A stretch of DNA of 5,318 nt from CAYVUV01 sp964455095 (GTDB lineage: Bacteria > Desulfobacterota > Binatia > HRBIN30 > CADEER01): contig CAYVUV010000102.1 of assembly GCA_964455095.1 (NCBI GenBank), positions 1 through 5,318 on the forward strand. The letters are read 5' to 3'. Under the pieces are notes generated by a model, which saw nothing but the letters and a program-made list of their open reading frames with translations, was not told the origin of the DNA and ran no database searches. Within the stretch, counting starts at the first letter, position 1, and each line of letters opens with the position of its first letter. Positions 1 to 5,318 of the stretch are shown one piece after another. The position numbers and the translations under genes were made by a program.

Positions 1-189
1 CGCGATCGAACGTTGGGGACACCCGCTGAGCGCGTTGTTCACCGCCGCGACGAGCTCGTCGATGCTCACCGCGGTGTCGCCGTTTGCATCGCCGATACAT
101 TGGCCGTTGATGTCGAGGCCGGACTGGGCCTGTGCGCTCGCCGCGCCCAGGGCCAAGGCCAGGGTCAACGAGCTGATCAAGGTTTTCAT
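1..189 (-). CDS. Secreted EF-hand/dockerin-like protein, N-terminal part (runs off window)
   Basis: Only the first 63 codons are present; the reading frame is open at the window edge. Residues 1-22 form a clear Sec signal peptide (Lys near the start, then a Leu/Ala-rich core, with Ala-Gln-Ala before the likely cleavage). Residues 34-45 fit a canonical EF-hand or dockerin calcium loop: D34, N36, D38, A40, S42 and E45 occupy positions 1, 3, 5, 7, 9 and 12, followed by a helix (ELVAAVNNAL). The loop-helix unit is bracketed by C31 and C57, which could form a disulfide. The start is supported by a GGAGG Shine-Dalgarno at 202-198, 8 nt before the ATG. The gene lies 70 nt downstream of the outer-membrane barrel gene and could be its operon partner or the start of an independent exported protein. 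Full length, further domains and function are unknown; calcium binding is inferred from the loop. Confidence 0.75.
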   Translation of the reverse strand, partial: MKTLISSLTLALALGAASAQAQSGLDINGQCIGDANGDTAVSIDELVAAVNNALSGCPQRSIA

Positions 190-203
190 GCGTCATTCCT
201 CCA

Positions 204-218
204 GATGCTTTGCGCATC
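204..218 (-). promoter_or_regulatory. Small hairpin just upstream of the ribosome binding site
   Basis: On the minus strand GATGC-GCAAA-GCATC forms a perfect 5-bp stem with a 5-nt loop. It ends one nucleotide before the TGGAGG ribosome binding site of the secreted EF-hand protein. It has no T-run, so it is not a standard terminator. It could mark an mRNA processing end or keep the ribosome site exposed, or it could be chance. Confidence 0.25.
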
Positions 219-259
219 GTTGTCGTGTCCGCAGTAGGTGTGATGGGGCCATGACAGGT

Positions 260-1354
260 TCAGAACCGCCATGTGACCCCTCCGCGCAACCGATAGTCGG
301 CGACGATCTGCAGGCCGGAGTTGTTCTGCAACACCGGCAAGTCGGCACCGATGTCGGCGCTGAGATCGGTCCCCCAGGTGAAGCTGAACGCGGGGCCGAT
401 GTAGAGGGCAGTGAGCGAGGTGTCACCCAGCTTGGCGCCCTCGAAGGTGTCGTTGCCTTTGCTCTCCCCCGAAAGCAGGGCTTGCGCCCCGACCGAGTAG
501 TCGCGTCCGGTGTCATGCCCGAGCGCCAGGTACAAACCCGGGCCGGCACTCCACAAGAAATCGTTGGCGTACTCGTAGTCGAAGTCGCCCTCGGTGCGCA
601 GCAGATACTGCACGCTCGCCGTGACGAAGGCGCGATGCCAGCTGGCGAATCCCTGTGCGCCGATGATGCCGTCCACCGATCCGCTGCCGAGCGCCAGATC
701 GTGGCCGTGAATGCCGCTCGCCGGCGAGTCTTCTCCGCTACCGTGCTGTGCCCGCGGCGGCGCCGTTGCGCGCTTGGCCGGTCTCGGCGGAATGGGGAAG
801 GGTGATGTCGAGCCGCCGTGCCCGTGGCCGTCTTCACGCTCTTCCTTCAAACGGTCGGGGTCGCCGCTCGGCAGCTTGAGCCCGCCGATGAGGGACAAGC
901 GCAGGACGTTTTGCTCCGTGAACGTGTGGTACGCGAGCACGTTGCCGATCAGCGACAGGTCGCCGATCCCCGTTTCGTCGCCATGGACCACGCCGTGATC
1001 TTCAACCCGCCGATACGTCCGCGAGATGATGGGCAGGTTGATCTGCGCGCCGAGGCGCTCGGTGAACTGATAGCCGAACAGCACCTGCGTGATCGAGCTG
1101 TTCAACCGCTCGTTGAACGGGTTCGGCACTTCCTCGCTGCCGTCCTGAAGGGTGGTGTAGCGGGTGAATTGCTCGGCGGTGCCGAGTCGGAATCCGATCT
1201 GCGCTTCCCCCGTTTCCGTCGCGCTGTAGATCGCGCACAGATCGCAAGCGTACCCCACCGCCGGTGCTGTCGCCAGCACCGCGGCGAACGCAATCGCCGC
1301 GCGTAATCGCCCGTAGCGGAACGGCGCCCGCCACGGGACATACTCCCGTATCAT
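260..1354 (-). CDS. Outer-membrane beta-barrel protein, MetA/phenol-degradation 'transporter' type, with N-terminal CDLC and His-rich insert
   Basis: This is a complete 364-residue protein. It has a long, basic N-region and hydrophobic signal peptide (roughly residues 1-36, ending V-G-Y-A). The mature chain would begin at or near C37-D-L-C40. The rest alternates short amphipathic strands and ends in Trp-Arg-Phe, a typical C-terminal aromatic barrel signal. The segments GIGDLSLIG (129-137) and HDLALGSGSVDGIIGAQ (218-234) match the pattern I associate with the MetA-like 'transporter' barrel family (Pfam Phenol_MetA_deg-like). Between them, residues about 167-220 form a hydrophilic Pro/Ser/His-rich insert with HGHG (177-180) and HGH (216-218), probably a flexible loop. 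The GTG-free start at 1354 is backed by GAGGAG at 1368-1363, 8 nt upstream. Family members are poorly characterised and substrate is not known; the Cys and His clusters suggest metal contact, which is inference. Confidence 0.85.
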   Translation of the reverse strand: MIREYVPWRAPFRYGRLRAAIAFAAVLATAPAVGYACDLCAIYSATETGEAQIGFRLGTAEQFTRYTTLQDGSEEVPNPFNERLNSSITQVLFGYQFTERLGAQINLPIISRTYRRVEDHGVVHGDETGIGDLSLIGNVLAYHTFTEQNVLRLSLIGGLKLPSGDPDRLKEEREDGHGHGGSTSPFPIPPRPAKRATAPPRAQHGSGEDSPASGIHGHDLALGSGSVDGIIGAQGFASWHRAFVTASVQYLLRTEGDFDYEYANDFLWSAGPGLYLALGHDTGRDYSVGAQALLSGESKGNDTFEGAKLGDTSLTALYIGPAFSFTWGTDLSADIGADLPVLQNNSGLQIVADYRLRGGVTWRF

Positions 1355-1427
1355 GCATTGCTCTCCTCTGCCCGGAACCCCGGAGACCTGCGTCTGCCGG
1401 GTGACGACTCCGGCGCGACGTCACGCA

Positions 1428-1443
1428 GTGCGCGGAAGCGCAC
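1428..1443 (-). repeat. Perfect 6-bp inverted repeat with 4-nt loop in intergenic gap
   Basis: The sequence gtgcgc-ggaa-gcgcac (plus strand) is a perfect GC-rich stem with a tetranucleotide loop. It lies in the 136-nt gap between the Cys/His-rich small gene and the barrel gene. No T-run follows on the minus strand, so rho-independent termination is unlikely. It may be an intercistronic RNA stem. The rest of the gap 1369-1490 shows no gene I can support. Confidence 0.3.
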
Positions 1444-1490
1444 CGCGGCGTCAGTGTGCGCCGGAGCTCTGCGAGATGGGTCGGGCTCGC

Positions 1491-1901
1491 TCAGACGAGA
1501 GCAATCGGGGGTGGGGATTCGGGCGGATCGGCAGCGCGATCGGGTGCCGCCGCATCGGTGCCTCGCAAGCCGTCCGGCTCGGACGGATGCCAGGCATGCG
1601 GCACGGTGGTGAGCATCATCGGACTCGGCGCGCTTCCCACCGTACCGCCTGCATCGCGACACGGCGGGCGCGAGAGTGCCGGCGCGCCAGTGTGGGCGCG
1701 TTCCGCGCCGTGATGGGCCGCGGCGACTTCGACCCCGTGGCAGGAGGGCTTGCTGGGTTGCACATGCTCGGGATGGTGCATGGGGCAGGTGGGTGGGCAC
1801 AGATCGCACTGGTTGCGCGCGACGCGCGACGCCGGCGCCCCGATCAGCGCCGCCACGAGCGCGAGAGCCACCAGCGCGTATCGATCGCGCCGGTTGGACA
1901 T
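1491..1901 (-). CDS. Small exported or membrane-anchored Cys/His-rich protein, putative metal binder
   Basis: This is a 136-residue protein I cannot place in a named family. The N-terminus is basic (SNRRDR) and followed by a hydrophobic segment at about residues 9-24, ending G-A-P-A, so it is either a cleaved signal peptide or a membrane anchor. Directly after it comes C32-D-L-C35-P-P-T-C39-P-M-H42-H43, with further C54, C81 and His at 46, 55, 63, 64, 70, 102 and 105. The second half is Pro/Ala-rich and probably disordered. Such Cys/His/Met density in an exported protein suits copper, zinc or a similar metal. It shares the CDLC motif with the downstream barrel and lies between that gene and tonB. 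The ATG at 1901 has only a weak GTGG ribosome site; an in-frame ATG at 2000 would add 33 residues before the hydrophobic segment. The frame is chosen by the hydrophobic segment and Cys motif, since G+C-rich DNA keeps other frames open. Confidence 0.68.
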   Translation of the reverse strand: MSNRRDRYALVALALVAALIGAPASRVARNQCDLCPPTCPMHHPEHVQPSKPSCHGVEVAAAHHGAERAHTGAPALSRPPCRDAGGTVGSAPSPMMLTTVPHAWHPSEPDGLRGTDAAAPDRAADPPESPPPIALV

Positions 1902-2010
1902 CGATGGCCACCACTCGCGCCGCCAGGCAGCGAACCGCTGGACGAGTGTCGGGATCGGTCGGAACGACTGACGCCTGCGAATGCTCCCTGGACGATGCAT
2001 GTGACCTGCA

Positions 2011-2041
2011 ATCCTTGCCAGCCGATGGCGAGAATTGTCAA
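2011..2041 (-). promoter_or_regulatory. Weak sigma-70-like promoter candidate for the downstream genes
   Basis: In the 151-nt gap after tonB the minus strand carries a perfect TTGACA (2041-2036), then a 19-nt spacer and AAGGAT (2016-2011), which matches TATAAT at only three positions. It would provide an internal promoter for the Cys/His-rich gene and the barrel gene. The spacer is long and the -10 poor, so support is weak. A start codon at 2000 would lie very close to the resulting transcription start. Confidence 0.22.
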
Positions 2042-2052
2042 CTCGGGTCCGC

Positions 2053-2790
2053 TCAACGCAGCTGAAAGCGGATCGGTTGGCGCACCAGGACCCGCACCGG
2101 GCTGCCGTGCCCGTCGCGTCCGGGCGTGAAACGCCAGCCGCGAAAGGCCGCGAGCGCCGCGGCATCGAAATCGGGCACCGACTGCACGACCGTCACGCCC
2201 GCGGGCTCCACCGCGCCATCGCGATCGATCACCGCCTCGACTACCACGACTCCTTCCTGCCCGCGCGCCCTCGCCAGCGGCGGATACGCGGGGGCGACGC
2301 GCTTCACCAGGCGCGGCGGAGCGGCGACCTGATCGAGACGAAGAACACGGTCGCCCGTTCCTCCCACCTGCCCGCCGAGCTGTCCATCGCGAACCCCCTC
2401 GAGCACGCCACCGCGTGTCCCTCCAGTCGGTGCCGCTGCTTCCGCAGCCTCGACCGGGCTGGAAGGCGGCGGCTGCACTGCCACCGCGTTGGGGGGATGG
2501 ATGATGGCTGGCGCCGGCTTCGCACGGGGCTTTCCCCGCTGCAGTTTCGGGTGCTCGCTCAGTACGGGCTGCGCGGCGACCGGTGGGGCTGCCGCGTGGG
2601 CGGCTGCAGGGAGTGGTGGCGGCGCCGGCGGTTGCCAGATCCTGACGGGAATGGGGGGAGCTTGCGGAGGTGGGATCAGGCGGAGCGAGGCGGTGGAAAG
2701 CGCCATCAGCACGGCGAGGTGCAGCGCGAGCGAGACGAGCACGGGCACGCCGCGTTCGGACATACGCCAGGCAGGTGCTGCGAATGACAT
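2053..2790 (-). CDS. tonB: TonB energy-transducing protein
   Basis: TonB couples the proton-driven ExbB-ExbD motor of the inner membrane to outer-membrane receptors across the periplasm. The 245-residue protein shows the full architecture. One N-terminal membrane helix (about 15-38) contains S20-x3-H24, the spacing of the functional Ser and His in the TonB anchor. A long Pro/Ala-rich periplasmic spanner (about 40-125) carries basic KPRAKP, followed by a Gly-rich linker (123-145). The C-terminal TonB domain (about 158-244) has APAYPPLAR and GWRFTPG signatures. It begins 25 nt after the receptor stop codon, so the two are almost certainly cotranscribed and this TonB is probably dedicated to that receptor. 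The ATG at 2790 is preceded by GGAGG at 2799-2795 with a short 4-nt spacer; the in-frame ATG at 2763 has no ribosome site and is less likely. ExbB and ExbD are not in the window. Confidence 0.93.
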   Translation of the reverse strand: MSFAAPAWRMSERGVPVLVSLALHLAVLMALSTASLRLIPPPQAPPIPVRIWQPPAPPPLPAAAHAAAPPVAAQPVLSEHPKLQRGKPRAKPAPAIIHPPNAVAVQPPPSSPVEAAEAAAPTGGTRGGVLEGVRDGQLGGQVGGTGDRVLRLDQVAAPPRLVKRVAPAYPPLARARGQEGVVVVEAVIDRDGAVEPAGVTVVQSVPDFDAAALAAFRGWRFTPGRDGHGSPVRVLVRQPIRFQLR

Positions 2791-2815
2791 TCTCCCTCCG
2801 CCTCGCCCGCCTGCG

Positions 2816-5080
2816 CTAGAAGTACACGGTCACCCCGCCGCGCACGCCGAACGGATTGCCCGGCGTGAAGTTGATGTCGTTGACGCCCTCGCCGCCGCCG
2901 GCGACCGGGCAGGCGGGATTGCTGCCGACCTCGCCGCGCACGCACGAAGGGTCGCCGAACTGGGCCTCGCGCCAGTCGGTGTCGGTGAGATTCAGGAGCG
3001 CCAGCGTCGCTTCGAGCGAACGCCAGCGATACTTCGCCAACAGGTCGACGAGCGTATAGCCGCGCGCCACCAGCGTGCGCTCCTCGTTGGCCGGCCGGTC
3101 GTCGACGTAGCGGAAGCGCAGCGCCGCCGAGAAGCCGTTGTCCAACTCGACGGTCAGTCCGCCGTTCATCAGCAGCGTCGGGGCCAGCGGGATGGCGCTC
3201 GGGCCGGTGCGAAAGCGCGGGTCGACGTAGGACAGGTCGTAGTCGCCGATCAGCCAGTCGGTGAAGCGGTAGCGGGCTTCGAAGTCCACCCCCCAACGCC
3301 GCGAGGCGCGGCCGGGAATGAAGTTGCCGGTGACCGGATCGCGGTCGGCGTCGACGTCGCCGGCGTCGCCCGAAAAGGTGAGCTCGCTGTCCAGGTCGAG
3401 CAGCCACAGCGACGCCGCGACGTCGAGGCGATCGAACTGGTGCGTGCGCGCCCCGATCTCGTAGGCCAAGGCCTGCGCCAGGCCGTCTTGCCCGGTGAGC
3501 AGCACGCTGCGCGCGTCGTTGGAGTGATACCCCTCGCCGAAGTTGAGATAGATGTCGGTGTCCGTCACCGGCGTCAGGATCAGGTTGAACTTCGGACTGA
3601 CGAGCCCGTCGCTTTCGTTGCCGTCGATGCGCACCGCCGCGAAATTGGGGTCGGTGCCCTGTGTCGGCAGCCGGTTGCGCCCGTCGAAGAAGAACACGTC
3701 GCCGCGCAGCCCGCCCTCGACACGCAGCCAATTGGTGAGAAACACCTGGTGGCTGGTGTAGCCGCTGACCGACTGCTCTTCGACGTTGAGTTGGTTGATC
3801 GTGTAGAAGCGCTGCCGGCGCACCTGGCGGTGCAGCGCGACGTTGATGTCGTCGCGCCGGGTTTCCACCGCCACCTGGCTCTGCACTGGGACCGAGCCCA
3901 CCGACCAGAAGCGCTGGTAGCGCACGCGGCCACCGAACAGCAGGCGTTGGTCGTCCTGGTCGATGCCGTCGCCGGGAATGTAGGTCGCCGATGCGTCGGG
4001 TTGGACGTTCGGATTCACGGCCGGGCACTGTCCGCTCGCGCAGGTGTCGACGACCGGCCCGTCGCCGGCGCGCGTGAAGCGCAGGCCGGTGTCCTGAAAG
4101 AAGGTAAAGTTGGAATACAGCCGGAACGAATAGCGGCTGCCCCAGGCGTTGACCGACCATTCGTCCTGCTCGGTCGGCTTCGCGGTGTACTGCAGGTTCA
4201 GGTTCTCGCGATCGGTCTTCCCGCCCTCGGTCGGGTCGAGCGAGCCGAAGCGATCGAGCTGGCCGGTGGAGACCAGGCGCAACGGAACCTGCCCGGAGCC
4301 GTCCCAGTCGCTGGCGAAGACCGAGGCGGTCAGCGACAACTTGCTGGTCGCGTCGGGCTCGAGCGTCAGCTTGCTGAAGAAGTTGTAGCGCGAGAAGTTC
4401 TGCTCGTCGTCGAAGGGGCCGTTGGAGAAATACGCCTCGGCGGCCAGGATGCTCTTGCCCCACGTCAGCTTCGGCGAGCCGCCCAGGACATAGCGCTGGG
4501 TGTCGAACGAGCCGCCCTCGGCGCGCACGAAGTTCTCCTGGAACTCGTCGAGCGTCTGGATCCGCAGCGCGCCGGCGGTGGCGAAGTCGCCGAGGTCGGC
4601 GAAGTAGGGGCCCTTGTAAAGCTGCAGGCGGTCGACAGTCTCCGGAATCAGGAAGTTGATGTCGGCGTATCCCTGCCCGTGGCCGTGCGTGGGCATGTTG
4701 ACGGGCAAGTCGTCGACGAACAGTGCGAAGTCGGTGCCGTGATCGGCGTCGAAACCGCGGATCAGGTACTGCATGGCCTTGCCGCCGCCCTGGTGCTGGT
4801 TCACCACCAGGCCGGGAATGTTGTTCAGAATCTCCTGCGTCGTGGTGTGCGGACGCAGCTCGTAGTCGCGGGCGCGGATCTCGTCCGACGACGCCGCCGA
4901 CAGCGGCCGCTTGCTTTCGACCACCAGCTCGTCGAGCTGCAAAGGCCCCGTGTCGGCATCCACGCCCGCCTCGATGTCGGTTTCGCTCTCCTCGCCGGAC
5001 GCGCCCGGTGGCGCCGCGACGCCGCTGATCCCGAGCGCCAGCCCGAGCGCGAACGCCGCCACTCTCCCCTGTGTGAGCAT
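2816..5080 (-). CDS. TonB-dependent outer-membrane receptor
   Basis: This is a complete 754-residue receptor for TonB-driven import of a scarce ligand across the outer membrane. Order: signal peptide (about 1-29); a short acidic stretch; a TonB-box-like LDELVVESKRP (49-59); plug domain (about 64-175) with EILNNIPGL, YLIRGFDADHGTDF and VDDLPVN; then a 22-strand-type barrel ending in Tyr-Phe, the usual C-terminal signal. The plug has a THGHGQGYAD segment (131-140), and the C-terminal LLNLTDTDWREAQFGD (695-710) is typical of the family. Two cysteine pairs, C347/C352 and C713/C724, fall in what look like extracellular loops and may form disulfides. The ATG is preceded by GGGGAGAG at 5095-5088, 7 nt away. 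The ligand cannot be read from sequence; the plug histidines and Cys/His-rich neighbours make a metal or metal chelate plausible. It is first in the cassette and its tonB follows closely. Confidence 0.95.
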   Translation of the reverse strand: MLTQGRVAAFALGLALGISGVAAPPGASGEESETDIEAGVDADTGPLQLDELVVESKRPLSAASSDEIRARDYELRPHTTTQEILNNIPGLVVNQHQGGGKAMQYLIRGFDADHGTDFALFVDDLPVNMPTHGHGQGYADINFLIPETVDRLQLYKGPYFADLGDFATAGALRIQTLDEFQENFVRAEGGSFDTQRYVLGGSPKLTWGKSILAAEAYFSNGPFDDEQNFSRYNFFSKLTLEPDATSKLSLTASVFASDWDGSGQVPLRLVSTGQLDRFGSLDPTEGGKTDRENLNLQYTAKPTEQDEWSVNAWGSRYSFRLYSNFTFFQDTGLRFTRAGDGPVVDTCASGQCPAVNPNVQPDASATYIPGDGIDQDDQRLLFGGRVRYQRFWSVGSVPVQSQVAVETRRDDINVALHRQVRRQRFYTINQLNVEEQSVSGYTSHQVFLTNWLRVEGGLRGDVFFFDGRNRLPTQGTDPNFAAVRIDGNESDGLVSPKFNLILTPVTDTDIYLNFGEGYHSNDARSVLLTGQDGLAQALAYEIGARTHQFDRLDVAASLWLLDLDSELTFSGDAGDVDADRDPVTGNFIPGRASRRWGVDFEARYRFTDWLIGDYDLSYVDPRFRTGPSAIPLAPTLLMNGGLTVELDNGFSAALRFRYVDDRPANEERTLVARGYTLVDLLAKYRWRSLEATLALLNLTDTDWREAQFGDPSCVRGEVGSNPACPVAGGGEGVNDINFTPGNPFGVRGGVTVYF

Positions 5081-5183
5081 GCGGATTCTCTCCCCAATGT
5101 CTGACCGAGCGCGGGTCGAGCGCGCGCGGACGCGCCCGCTGCCGTGCCGGTCGAGTTCAGTTACGTGGGTATGAGGTGCGAAT

Positions 5184-5198
5184 CGCCGCTAAGCGGCG
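5184..5198. repeat. Perfect 15-nt dyad, candidate operator upstream of the receptor
   Basis: The sequence cgccgct-a-agcggcg is a perfect inverted repeat of 7 bp arms around one central base. It lies about 104 nt upstream of the receptor start. The single-base centre and absence of a T-run fit a protein-binding operator better than a terminator, though a 6-bp stem with a 3-nt TAA/TTA loop is also possible. Confidence 0.35.
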
Positions 5199-5225
5199 CG
5201 GGGGAGAGGCGGAGAACGAGCCCGT

Positions 5226-5259
5226 CCCGGCACGGTGGCGCGATGCGGCGCCGTGCGGG
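5226..5259 (-). repeat. Imperfect 12-bp hairpin in the receptor upstream region
   Basis: Three stacked segments pair: ccc with ggg, gcac with gtgc, and ggcgc with gcgcc, around a 6-nt loop (5242-5247). One single-base bulge (5229) and one 3-nt bulge (5234-5236) interrupt the left arm. No T-run follows on either strand. It could be the structured end of an upstream transcript or a leader structure. Confidence 0.3.
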
Positions 5260-5318
5260 CGGGCGTCGGGGGGAGCGGGGCGGTGAACCCGGTGGCGAGG
5301 ATGCGCGGCACCTGGGTG

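Larger units (their letters stand above)
5081..5318 (-). promoter_or_regulatory. Upstream (leader/promoter) region of the receptor-tonB cassette
   Basis: No gene on either strand is supported in these 238 nt. It holds the receptor's ribosome site, a somewhat less G+C-rich pocket around 5152-5185 where a promoter could lie, a perfect dyad at 5184-5198, an imperfect hairpin at 5226-5259 and four G-runs at 5257-5280. I found no convincing -35/-10 pair and no recognisable Fur or Zur box or cobalamin riboswitch core. The right edge truncates the region, so an upstream divergent gene cannot be excluded. Confidence 0.45.

Noticed and set aside
1244..1260. Lipoprotein signal at the barrel protein's first cysteine
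   Set aside because: The residues before C37 are G-Y-A, which do not match a lipobox, and the protein has barrel features including a C-terminal Phe.
1378..1400. Plus-strand ggagacctgc resembling the 3' end of a cobalamin riboswitch B12 box
   Set aside because: The other conserved riboswitch parts are absent and no plus-strand gene follows.
1428..1443. Rho-independent terminator between the small gene and the barrel gene
   Set aside because: The stem is perfect but short and no T-run follows on the minus strand.
1351..1914. 187-codon minus-strand frame overlapping the Cys/His-rich gene in another phase
   Set aside because: It is Arg-rich with no export signal or motif. The chosen frame has a hydrophobic segment followed directly by CDLCPPTCPMHH.
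1353..2129. 258-codon plus-strand frame over the small gene and gaps
   Set aside because: It is Arg/Ala-rich with low-complexity composition and has no domain. The minus-strand frame here has an export signal and a Cys motif.
2706..4463. 585-codon minus-strand frame overlapping the receptor
   Set aside because: It is a frame-shifted reading of the receptor, extremely Arg-rich and without domain signatures, while the receptor frame has complete family motifs.
2489..5104. 871-codon open frame on the plus strand opposite the receptor and part of tonB
   Set aside because: Its codons are in exact register with the receptor codons on the other strand, so it stays open simply because the receptor avoids TTA, CTA and TCA in G+C-rich DNA. 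The translation is Arg/Val/Ala-rich without a recognisable domain.
5290..5318. Minus-strand ggtgcc near the right edge, as at the start of cobalamin riboswitches
   Set aside because: The downstream core elements expected before the receptor start are not present, so the match is only a short G+C-rich word.

Overview
The window is strongly G+C-rich and all convincing genes lie on the minus strand, so it is transcribed from right to left. The best organism hint is the partial gene at the left edge. It encodes a secreted protein with a Cys-flanked calcium loop of the type C-x-GDxNGDxxVxIDELVxAVNxAL-x-GC. I know this signature mainly from deltaproteobacterial and Candidatus Binatota-like genomes. 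Together with the outer-membrane genes it points to a Gram-negative bacterium of that broad group. The lineage is an inference and no marker gene is present to fix it.

Layout in transcription order: (1) 5318-5081, a non-coding upstream region with a dyad, a long imperfect hairpin and a four-run G-tract; (2) 5080-2816, a complete TonB-dependent outer-membrane receptor; (3) 2790-2053, a TonB energy transducer starting 25 nt after the receptor; (4) 2052-1902, a gap with a weak promoter candidate; (5) 1901-1491, a small exported or anchored Cys/His-rich protein; (6) 1490-1355, a gap with a short perfect hairpin; (7) 1354-260, an outer-membrane beta-barrel of the MetA/phenol-degradation 'transporter' type with a His-rich insert; (8) 189-1, the start of the secreted EF-hand-like protein, which runs off the window.

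The five genes are co-directional and look like one envelope transport cassette: a receptor, its own TonB, a putative periplasmic metal binder and a second barrel. Two neighbouring but unrelated proteins each carry a Cys-Asp-Leu-Cys motif just after their export signal. The small protein extends it to CDLCPPTCPMHH, and the barrel has HGHG and HGH clusters. The receptor plug has a THGHGQGY segment. My working interpretation is uptake or handling of a soft or transition metal, with copper or zinc the obvious candidates. The sequence alone does not establish the substrate. No ExbB/ExbD, inner-membrane transporter, metallophore enzyme or regulator lies inside the window.
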